A stretch of 20,125 bases of DNA from JAWOJF01 sp046481785 (GTDB taxonomy: Bacteria; Bacteroidota; Ignavibacteria; Ignavibacteriales; Ignavibacteriaceae): assembly GCA_046481785.1 (NCBI GenBank), contig JAWOJF010000066.1, positions 1 to 20,125 of the forward strand, read 5' to 3'. Positions 8,490-15,787 of this stretch are shown one piece after another. A program made the translations under genes and the position numbers. The number at the start of each line of letters is the position of its first letter. Within the stretch, counting starts at the first letter, position 1. The notes beneath the pieces are model-generated. The model did not search any database, had not been told where the DNA came from, and saw only the letters and a list, made by a program, of their open reading frames with translations.

Positions 8490-9722
8490 CTAATCATAAC
8501 GCAATGCTTCAATAGGATCTAAATTAGCTGCTTTATAAGCCGGATAAGTTCCAAAAATTACTCCAACTGCAAGACATAAAGATAATCCTATCAACACCCA
8601 GTCAACAGGAATGGCAGCCTGGGCATTAATTAATCCACCCACAATATTTCCTATTCCAACGCCAAAAACTATTCCAATAAAACCGCCGAATAAACATAAA
8701 GAAACTGCTTCGGTTAAAAACTGAAGCAGAATATTTTTCCTTTTTGCACCAATTGCTTTTCTAATTCCAATTTCTCTTGTTCTTTCAGTAACAGAAACAA
8801 GCATAATGTTCATAATACCCACACCCGCAGCAAGCAAAGCAATAATAGAAACAACAAGAGCACCAATTCTTATACCCCCTGTTATATCATTTACCTGGTT
8901 GATAAGAGATTCATTGCTGAAAATTGAAAAATCGTTTTCTTCCCCCACTTCCACTTTTCTGATTGTTCGCATATGGCCAATAGCCGCCTCAATTATATAA
9001 TCATAATCTTCACTACTGTAGGAAGTAACAGTAATATTAATACTGCTGTTTCTTCTGCCGTACATGCTCTGGAAGGTAGTAATGGGCATAACAATATAAT
9101 TATCCCTGCTTTGCCCGAATAACTGAGGGCTTTTTTCCAGAACGCCAATAACCCTGAATGGCCTGCCGTCTACACGTACTGTATGCCCAACCGGGCTGGC
9201 ATTATGAAATAATTTATCAACAACATCCTGCCCCAGCACAGCAACATTTGTAGAATACCGGATATCATTTTCCCTAAAATCCCTGCCGTCTGCAACCTTC
9301 CAGTTATTTGTATACATTGCATCGGTTGTAATACCGGCAATACTGATATTAGGATTTGTTTCAATATTACCGTTTTTTATAACTTTTCCAAACTGCCATT
9401 GTTCAGCACCAACATACCTTGCCTGGCCAAGCATTTCTTTTAAACGATAAGCTTCTTCAATAGTAATGTCTTTCCTGTTTCTCCACTTCTGGCTGGCATT
9501 AGGCCCATCGCTGCGTATCCTGTCATACTTTTCTATCTGGAATGTATTTTTATTTAACATTGAAAACCCGCTGGAGATGCTTCGCTGCAGCATTGTAATT
9601 ATAGTCATAATAACAATAATGGAAAAAATACCAACGACAACTCCAAGCACGGTAAGCATCGTTCTCAGTCTGTTATTAACCAAAGACTGGAACGAGATTG
9701 ATAAAACTTCTTTTATTTTCAT
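8490..9722 (-). CDS. MacB/FtsX-type ABC exporter permease, copy 2
   Basis: This is the third member of the 410-residue permease set. It has the same TM positions, the same TERTREIGIRKAIGA coupling segment and the same C-terminal motif ending LDPIEALRYD. Its ATG directly follows the stop codon of the 411-residue permease, with no intervening base, which implies translational coupling and matched synthesis of the two. The periplasmic part differs most from the sister copies around residues 61-80. The membrane and coupling regions are nearly invariant. This pattern fits a conserved motor-facing surface with a variable adaptor- or substrate-facing domain. That reading is inference, and the substrate cannot be predicted. 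Confidence 0.93.
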   Translation of the reverse strand: MKIKEVLSISFQSLVNNRLRTMLTVLGVVVGIFSIIVIMTIITMLQRSISSGFSMLNKNTFQIEKYDRIRSDGPNASQKWRNRKDITIEEAYRLKEMLGQARYVGAEQWQFGKVIKNGNIETNPNISIAGITTDAMYTNNWKVADGRDFRENDIRYSTNVAVLGQDVVDKLFHNASPVGHTVRVDGRPFRVIGVLEKSPQLFGQSRDNYIVMPITTFQSMYGRRNSSINITVTSYSSEDYDYIIEAAIGHMRTIRKVEVGEENDFSIFSNESLINQVNDITGGIRIGALVVSIIALLAAGVGIMNIMLVSVTERTREIGIRKAIGAKRKNILLQFLTEAVSLCLFGGFIGIVFGVGIGNIVGGLINAQAAIPVDWVLIGLSLCLAVGVIFGTYPAYKAANLDPIEALRYD

Positions 9723-10958
9723 TTACTCATACCTCAGCGCTTCTACCGGATCCATTTTGGCTGCAGTATAAGCGGGAGCAAAGCCGGCAACAACACCGGT
9801 TACTAATGAAACAACAATGGCAATTGTAACAGCATCGTACTGAACTGAAGTAGGAATAAACTGGTTAACCATCATGCTTAACAGAACTGCAAACAGCAAG
9901 CCTACAAGCCCTCCCATAAGGCATATTGTGGATGACTCCAGTATAAACTGGCCGAGAATTGTCCTTTTCTTTGCACCAATAGCTTTCCTTATGCCAATTT
10001 CCTTGGTTCTTTCCTTTACTGATACAAACATAATGTTCATAATACCAATTGCACCAACAAACAATGATAAGCCGGTTATAAAAAGCCCTGCTATTTGTAT
10101 AACACCTACAACAGAGTTGTAATTATCCAGCAAACCTTCCTGCTGATTTATTGTAAAATCATTCTCTTCACTAAAAGTTAATCCTCTTATCTTCCTCATT
10201 ACACCCTCAGCCTCTGCTTTGGTTTCTTCAACCATAGCAGGGTTCCTGGCTTTAACATTTATTGTTACAGTTCCAAAAGATTTATTCTGGAAATGTTTAA
10301 ACACACTTTTGATTGGAAGAAATACCTGATTATCAGGATTAAAAGACCCCAGAATAAAACTTCCCTGTTCGGCAAGAACACCAACAACTTTAAAAGATAC
10401 TCCGTCTATTTTAACATACTTATCAAGGGCATCCCCAAGCGGGAAAAGATTTTTTGCAACTTCACTTCCAAGTACGGCAACATTTCGGGCACCCTCGCTT
10501 TCAACTTCCGAATAGAACCTTCCCATACTATAAGTAAAATTAGTTGTTCTCTGATACCCGGAAGTAGAGCCATTTAAAAAGACGCTTTCAACCCTTCGGT
10601 CGCCTCTTTTAACAGTTTGTCTTGTAGTTATAACCGGTGCTGTAGCCAGAGGAAGTTTAGCCATTTCGGTAAAGCGTTCAAAGTCTTCCATTTTAATATT
10701 ACGGCGGTTTCTTATTTTCCACCAGTCTTCATTACTAAACCATGCCCATTTATCAATATAAAGTACGTCTGAGCCAAGTGAGCTGATGCCGTTCTGAAAG
10801 GAATTATCAATACCTTTAATAGCGGTTGTCATCAGAACTACTGATGTAACGCCAATAATAATTCCCAGCATTGTAAGGATAGATCTTACTTTATTTGCCT
10901 GAATTGCCCGCAAAGCAATCATCATGCTTTCACGAAATTCAAATAACAATGTGCTCAT
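9723..10958 (-). CDS. MacB/FtsX-type ABC exporter permease, copy 1 (divergent)
   Basis: This 411-residue permease of the same architecture is clearly more distant from the other three. TM1 covers IIIGVTSVVLM and neighbours (about 28-48). The coupling segment ERTKEIGIRKAIGA is intact, and the C-terminus reads AKMDPVEALRYE. It keeps the RNRRNI motif after TM1 that corresponds to RNRKD(I/L)T in the sister copies, so all four share an ancestor. It is the first permease after the ATPase gene (72-base gap) and abuts copy 2. One reading is that this copy and one of the 410-residue copies form a heterodimer, because FtsX-family permeases work as dimers. Homodimers are equally possible on this evidence. 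Confidence 0.92.
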   Translation of the reverse strand: MSTLLFEFRESMMIALRAIQANKVRSILTMLGIIIGVTSVVLMTTAIKGIDNSFQNGISSLGSDVLYIDKWAWFSNEDWWKIRNRRNIKMEDFERFTEMAKLPLATAPVITTRQTVKRGDRRVESVFLNGSTSGYQRTTNFTYSMGRFYSEVESEGARNVAVLGSEVAKNLFPLGDALDKYVKIDGVSFKVVGVLAEQGSFILGSFNPDNQVFLPIKSVFKHFQNKSFGTVTINVKARNPAMVEETKAEAEGVMRKIRGLTFSEENDFTINQQEGLLDNYNSVVGVIQIAGLFITGLSLFVGAIGIMNIMFVSVKERTKEIGIRKAIGAKKRTILGQFILESSTICLMGGLVGLLFAVLLSMMVNQFIPTSVQYDAVTIAIVVSLVTGVVAGFAPAYTAAKMDPVEALRYE

Positions 10959-11030
10959 AATTATCTCACATTTTTAGTTTAACAATGGGTTTATTATTGC
11001 CCGTTAAATCAGTCCGTCAATTTAAGAAAA

Positions 11031-11750
11031 CTACAGTGCTGCAGATTTCAATTTTGGTACATACCTGTTTTCAACAGGTTTATCTGATTCAATCAAACCG
11101 TCTTTAATTCTTATTACTCTTGCAGCATGCTCAGCTATGTATTCTTCATGTGTAACCAGAATTATGGTATTCCCTTTTTCATAAATTTCATTAAAAAGGA
11201 TCATAATTTCTTCGCCGGTTTTTGAATCAAGATTACCTGTAGGTTCATCTGCAAGAATAATAGAAGGCCTTGTTACAATAGCACGAGCAACAGCTACTCT
11301 TTGTCTTTGCCCGCCGGAAAGTTCATTAGGTTTATGGTGCATGCGGTCGCCGAGGCCCACATCAGTTAAAGCCTGCGCTGCTCTTTCTTTCCGTTCATGA
11401 GAAGGAATACCGGCATATATAAGAGGAAGTTCCACATTATGTAAAGCATCGCTTCTTGAGAGAAGATTAAACGTCTGGAATACAAATCCTATTTCTTTAT
11501 TCCTTATTTTTGCAAGATCGTTATCTGTCATTTCACTTACACTTACACCTGTAAAATCATATTTACCGGAAGAAGGTGTGTCCAGACAACCAAGCATATT
11601 CATTAGTGTAGACTTACCCGAACCGGAAGGGCCCATTATTGCAACGTATTCATTTTTGTCTATTCTAAGTGAAACATCCCTCAGTGCATGAACTTCTTCA
11701 GAACCAACCTGGTAAACTTTAGCAATATGTTCAATATTAATTATATTCAT
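11031..11750 (-). CDS. LolD/MacB-type ABC transporter ATPase
   Basis: The 239-residue nucleotide-binding subunit has every motif intact: Walker A GPSGSGKST (40-48), Q-loop Q92, signature LSGGQ (144-148), Walker B IILADEP (164-170) followed by the D-loop, and the H-loop histidine 201 in VTHE. The sequence style (NMLGCLDTPSSG, TGNLDS) matches the LolD/FtsE/MacB branch that serves four-TM FtsX-fold permeases. It is the only ATPase in a locus with four such permeases, so they probably share it. The gene starts 18 bases after the adaptor stop. In E. coli MacB this domain is fused to the permease; here it is separate. Family membership does not reveal the substrate. Confidence 0.95.
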   Translation of the reverse strand: MNIINIEHIAKVYQVGSEEVHALRDVSLRIDKNEYVAIMGPSGSGKSTLMNMLGCLDTPSSGKYDFTGVSVSEMTDNDLAKIRNKEIGFVFQTFNLLSRSDALHNVELPLIYAGIPSHERKERAAQALTDVGLGDRMHHKPNELSGGQRQRVAVARAIVTRPSIILADEPTGNLDSKTGEEIMILFNEIYEKGNTIILVTHEEYIAEHAARVIRIKDGLIESDKPVENRYVPKLKSAAL

Positions 11751-11768
11751 TTTTCGTTCCGCTTTATT

Positions 11769-13055
11769 TTATTGATTTTCAGCATACTGAGGTTTTCCTT
11801 TACTATTGTCTTCAACTTTAACATTACTGCCGTCAGAAAGCTCCCTTGAAATTGCACGATAGCTGCCGCTTACAACTTTTTCACCTCCATTTAACCCTGA
11901 GGTAACTTCAATGTAATTATCATCACTTATGCCGGTTTTTACTTCAACTGATTTTGCTTTATTATCTTCAATTATAAAAACTATCTCTTTTGGTTTTTCC
12001 CCCTTTCCTCGCGGTGCAGAATTTCCCTCTTCCTCTTCACCTGCTGCAGAAGGTGTAAAATCAGTTCTTGCTGTTACACTCTGTATCGGAACACTTATTA
12101 CATTGCTATGTGTTTCTGTTTCTATATCGGCATTGCAAGACATGCCCGGCCTCAGCTTATTATCAGGATCTATTAGTTTTATTCTTACACTAAAATTAAC
12201 AACCAGTTCCTGCGTACCGGCGCCTGAAGTTTTCGCACTATTTCCTATTTCAGTAACTGTTCCAATAAATTCCTTATCACCAAAAGCATCCACTTTAATT
12301 TTTGCAGTATCCCCAATGGAAACCAGAACAACATCATTTTCATCAACATCAACCACTGCTTCCATATTTCCCAGATCTGAAACGGTCATAATATTTGTAC
12401 CCTGGCTAAATCCGCTTCCAAGCACTCTTTCACCAAGCTCAACATTCAACTGGCTTACGGTTCCATCCATAGGAGAATAAATAGTGGTTTTATAAAGCTG
12501 CTCATTAGCCTCTCTTAGTGAAGCTGCCATTTGAGCTACATTTGCTTCTGCTCCCTGGTAAGAAGCCGACATTGATAAAAACGTACTTTTAGAAGCCTCT
12601 AATTCAGAATCACTTGCAAGATTTTTAGCATGAAGTTCTTTAATCCGGCTGTAGTCAGATTCGACCTTATCCAGCTCTGCTTTTCTCATAGCAAGAGTGG
12701 ATTTAGCAGATGAAAGACTTGCATCTGCTCTTTCTTTTTGAGCTATGTACAGATCAGGCTTAATCTTAACAAGCAATTGTCCTTTTTTCACTCTTTCACC
12801 CTCTTTAACAGGAAGCGTAACAATTTCACCGGTAACTTCGGGTGTTATAAGAACTTTAAATTCAGGATCAATATTTCCGGTTGCGGCAACTGTTTGGGTA
12901 ATATCTCTTTTATTTACATCTTCCACCTGCACAGCAATTATTTCCTCTTTGCTGCCGCCTAAAAAAACCATAATAATTAAGGCAAGTACTAATACACCCA
13001 AGCCGCCAAAAATGTATAATTTTTTTCTTGATTTTTTCTTTGTTCCATTAGCCAT
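11769..13055 (-). CDS. HlyD/MacA-family periplasmic adaptor (membrane fusion protein)
   Basis: The 428-residue adaptor is anchored by one N-terminal TM segment (about 13-33) after a Lys/Arg-rich cytoplasmic tail. A lipoyl/barrel-sandwich half lies at about 65-98, a long Ala/Glu/Lys-rich coiled-coil hairpin at 103-188, the second lipoyl half at about 190-226, and beta-barrel and membrane-proximal domains after that. A Glu/Gly/Pro-rich linker near 342-368 (EEEEGNSAPRGKGEKPKE) interrupts the membrane-proximal domain and looks like a flexible insert. MacA-type adaptors link the inner-membrane ABC permease to a TolC-type channel. A strong ribosome site GGAGTGA is at 13059-13065. The gene starts 33 bases after the TolC-like gene, in one operon with the ATPase and four permeases. 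Confidence 0.92.
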   Translation of the reverse strand: MANGTKKKSRKKLYIFGGLGVLVLALIIMVFLGGSKEEIIAVQVEDVNKRDITQTVAATGNIDPEFKVLITPEVTGEIVTLPVKEGERVKKGQLLVKIKPDLYIAQKERADASLSSAKSTLAMRKAELDKVESDYSRIKELHAKNLASDSELEASKSTFLSMSASYQGAEANVAQMAASLREANEQLYKTTIYSPMDGTVSQLNVELGERVLGSGFSQGTNIMTVSDLGNMEAVVDVDENDVVLVSIGDTAKIKVDAFGDKEFIGTVTEIGNSAKTSGAGTQELVVNFSVRIKLIDPDNKLRPGMSCNADIETETHSNVISVPIQSVTARTDFTPSAAGEEEEGNSAPRGKGEKPKEIVFIIEDNKAKSVEVKTGISDDNYIEVTSGLNGGEKVVSGSYRAISRELSDGSNVKVEDNSKGKPQYAENQ

Positions 13056-13088
13056 GGATCACTCCTTAATAAAATTTAACAAAAACTT

Positions 13089-14435
13089 TTATTCGTACCT
13101 GGTATAATCTAAATTCCCGATATGATATTTTAACTGCTCACTTAGAACAATATAAGCAAACTGTGAATTGATATAATTTGTAACGGCATTGGTGTACTCT
13201 GAGTTTGCAATCAAAACATTCAGAATAGTGCCCGAACCAAGATTATATTTTTCTTCTTCAATTTTCCTGTTTTCTTCAGCAGCAATTACATTTCGCTCAC
13301 TAACCTGAAGTGCCTTTTCTGCAGCCTGAAGATCTAGAAATGTAGTTTGTATACTTCTTTTAATTTCCCTTTCAAGTTCTACTAACTCAACAGCGGTATT
13401 TTCAGCCATTACTTTTGCCTGCTGAACCCGGTTATCAACAGCAAAACCGGAGAAGATAGGAATATTTAGCGAAAGATTGATTGAATATGATTTGGAATCA
13501 AAAAGGTTATCAATATCAGTAGCAAAAGTAGAATATTCTCCACTGTTTGTTAATGAAGGCAGATGCCCGGACCATGCTGCAGTTACACCATCTTCTGCAC
13601 TTTCAACATCTAATTGTTTTCCTTTATAATCAGGCCTTGACTCCAATGCTACTCTAGCCAGCTCAGCTAAATTGGTATAATCCTGGGATATACGGTCATC
13701 CAGAAGATTTTGTTCCTCTGCTGTTAAAGTATCAGCAAACGAATATTGTTCCAATACATCAAGTCCTAAATAGTATAATAAATTTGTCTTAGCTGTTTCA
13801 AATAAATTCTGAGTTCTGATTACTTCAAGTTCGGCATTACCAACCTGCACCTGCTGTGCATAAACATCTGCAAGAGTTACAGCACCAAGTCTGTTCCTTT
13901 CAGTTGCCGTTTCAAGGTTTTTCTGAAATCTTTTTACATCCTCATCTTTAACTTTTAGTAACTGCCTTGCATTTACAATATCATAGTATAAACTAATTGT
14001 CTGGAAAACAATGTCTTGTTTTAGTCTTATTAAATTAAACTTTGCCGATTCAAGATCATTAGAGCTTCTGGAAAGATTTGCAAAATTTGCAAGCCCGTCA
14101 AAAAGTACCCAATCATAGCCAATCCCGGCGGAATATCCTCTTTCTTCACTGATAGAAGAAGGATACCTGGTTGGAATACCTTCGATAAGTCTTTCACCGC
14201 CTGCCTGTTCTGAACGTTCCCACCTGAAATTACCTCTGGCTCCCAAACCGGGAAGAAAACCTCCTATTGCTGCCAGTTTTCCGGATTCGTAAGATTTTAT
14301 AGTATTTTCAGCTTTTTCCAGAATAGTATTTTTATGTAAGGCGATATTAACAGCTTCATCCAGTGTTAAAGCTTTTTGAGCGTATGAAGCTATTGTTAGA
14401 AATAGAACACAAAAAATGCTAAGGAAGAATCGCAT
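13089..14435 (-). CDS. TolC-family outer-membrane efflux protein
   Basis: The 448-residue protein begins with a signal peptide (residues 1-19, cleavage likely after SYA) and then ALTLDEAVNIAL, the usual opening of outer-membrane efflux proteins. It is rich in Ala/Glu/Gln helices that fit the two repeated coiled-coil halves. A second-half motif NIPIFSGFAVDNRVQQAK is the typical LPLFxG-type strand followed by helix. TolC-type trimers form the outer-membrane exit duct for adaptor-linked exporters. It is the first gene of the exporter operon. A ribosome site GGAGA stands upstream of the ATG, and a 266-base AT-rich leader precedes it. Symbols such as tolC would overstate what can be read here. Confidence 0.93.
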   Translation of the reverse strand: MRFFLSIFCVLFLTIASYAQKALTLDEAVNIALHKNTILEKAENTIKSYESGKLAAIGGFLPGLGARGNFRWERSEQAGGERLIEGIPTRYPSSISEERGYSAGIGYDWVLFDGLANFANLSRSSNDLESAKFNLIRLKQDIVFQTISLYYDIVNARQLLKVKDEDVKRFQKNLETATERNRLGAVTLADVYAQQVQVGNAELEVIRTQNLFETAKTNLLYYLGLDVLEQYSFADTLTAEEQNLLDDRISQDYTNLAELARVALESRPDYKGKQLDVESAEDGVTAAWSGHLPSLTNSGEYSTFATDIDNLFDSKSYSINLSLNIPIFSGFAVDNRVQQAKVMAENTAVELVELEREIKRSIQTTFLDLQAAEKALQVSERNVIAAEENRKIEEEKYNLGSGTILNVLIANSEYTNAVTNYINSQFAYIVLSEQLKYHIGNLDYTRYE

Positions 14436-14493
14436 TATATTCTCCGATTAATGATTTCAGTAAATGTATAACTAAAAAAATATTGTGTGCCCT

Positions 14494-14561
14494 ATATTAG
14501 ACAGTTACATTATTAAAATAGTTACTTCAATGAACAAATTTATCTAATATCAACATTAGAT
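14494..14561. promoter_or_regulatory. Cluster of inverted half-sites upstream of the TolC-like gene (possible operator)
   Basis: ATATTAGA (14494-14501) and its inverse TCTAATAT (14543-14550) bracket a 41-base interval. ATCTAAT (14542-14548) also pairs locally with ATTAGAT (14555-14561) around six bases. TTAGACA occurs at 14498-14504 and again at 14563-14569. The cluster lies 60-130 bases upstream of the first exporter gene, where a promoter and regulator site would be expected. The very high AT content makes chance matches plausible. Confidence 0.35.
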
Positions 14562-14687
14562 TTTAGACAAAAATATTGATTTAATGCAGACATAATGACT
14601 TTTATTTACAGGCGGTTATATTATTACACTAACGGCAAAATTTCAAACAAGTATATGTATCTACGTAAATATTCTGTACTTGAACAA

Positions 14688-14697
14688 TTGTTAACAA
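14688..14697. repeat. Perfect 10-base palindrome just past the AI-2E-family gene
   Basis: TTGTTAACAA is self-complementary and lies five bases beyond the stop of the AI-2E-family gene. It has no loop and no T-tract, so it is not an intrinsic terminator. It may be a protein-binding site or chance in AT-rich DNA. Confidence 0.2.
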
Positions 14698-14701
14698 CAT
14701 T

Positions 14702-15787
14702 TTATAACCCCTGTGCCCCTGTTTTAGTCCCCAATAAAAAGCCGATTGGTTTAAGCGGTTGGATATTATCAAAAAGGATTTTTATTACTACAGCAATAGG
14801 TACTGCCAGGAACATCCCGATTATACCCCATACAAGCCCCCAGAATACAAGGGAAAATAAAATAAATACCGGACTTAAATCCATCTGTCGCCCCAGATAA
14901 TGAGGTTCAAGTATATTTCCCAACAAATTTTGAATTGCCAGCAGAAGGATAACTAATGATATTGTTTTTAAGCCGAATCCATATTCAAGAATAGAAATTA
15001 AAACAGGAATGGCCGTAGCAATTAACGAACCTATGTTTGGAATATAATTTAAAATAAATGCCAGCAGCCCCCATAAAACTGCCGAGTCTATTCCAAATAA
15101 AAGCAGGATTATTGTTGTTCCCAAACCCGTTAGCATACTAATAAATGTTTTAATAAAAATATAGGACTGTAGCTGCTCATCAATATTACTAATGCTGCTG
15201 CTTACCAGATCATCCTTTTCTGAAAATGCAATTTTTAGCCTTTCTTCAAACTTGTCTTTCCCCAATATCATAATTACCCAGAAAATAATAGAAATGAAGA
15301 AATCGAACATTACAGATACTCCAAAACTAAAAATATTATCTGCTGCACCGGATGCAAAAAGTCTTTTTAATAAATTGCCGGACTGTGAATTTTCCGGGTT
15401 TACACCTGTCATCTCTTCAAAGTCAGTTAAAGAAATATTCAGAGGTCTTAGTACCTGCTGCAATATTTGTGTAAGCTTTGCTGAATAGACCTGAAGCTTC
15501 TCCCCCAATGAGTCCATATTTGGTACTAAAATAAGAGCCAGAAAGTAACTTATTACAATAAGGGCGCCAGCAATAAATATAAGTGTAATGCCTTTGGGGA
15601 TTTTATAATCTGAAAAATATTTCAGCAGCGGATGGAACAGGAATGTTAAAAAGACTGCAATTGTAAAGGGTATTAGTATTTGCTTTAAGGCTATAAGAAT
15701 AAACACTAAAACTATAAAGGCAAGAAAACCGGATAAATATGCTGCAAGCTTTGCGTTTTGAGATATTATTTTAGCATATAAATTCAT
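14702..15787 (-). CDS. AI-2E/PerM-family polytopic membrane protein
   Basis: The 361-residue protein has the AI-2E (TqsA/YdiK/PerM) pattern. There is an N-terminal block of hydrophobic segments (about residues 15-100), then a central soluble stretch, then a C-terminal membrane block. The C-terminal block holds the family signature around LLGNILEPHYLGRQMDLSPV followed by a segment ending FLAVPIAVVIKILFDNI. Family members include an autoinducer-2 exporter and Na+/H+ antiporter-like proteins, so no substrate is assigned. Its ATG overlaps the stop of the membrane peptidase gene by four bases (ATGA), a strong sign of translational coupling and possible joint function. The two genes read as one unit on the minus strand, with murA 82 bases upstream. 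Confidence 0.88.
   Translation of the reverse strand: MNLYAKIISQNAKLAAYLSGFLAFIVLVFILIALKQILIPFTIAVFLTFLFHPLLKYFSDYKIPKGITLIFIAGALIVISYFLALILVPNMDSLGEKLQVYSAKLTQILQQVLRPLNISLTDFEEMTGVNPENSQSGNLLKRLFASGAADNIFSFGVSVMFDFFISIIFWVIMILGKDKFEERLKIAFSEKDDLVSSSISNIDEQLQSYIFIKTFISMLTGLGTTIILLLFGIDSAVLWGLLAFILNYIPNIGSLIATAIPVLISILEYGFGLKTISLVILLLAIQNLLGNILEPHYLGRQMDLSPVFILFSLVFWGLVWGIIGMFLAVPIAVVIKILFDNIQPLKPIGFLLGTKTGAQGL

Noticed and set aside
5762..10958. Tandem permeases as a collapsed or duplicated assembly artefact
   Set aside because: The copies differ at many silent sites and by 30% or more in protein sequence, so reads would not be confused between them.
11929..12480. 183-codon plus-strand frame opposite the adaptor gene
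   Set aside because: It lies antisense to a well-supported HlyD-family protein, is Ser/Thr/Pro-rich as expected of a shadow frame, and has no ribosome site of note.
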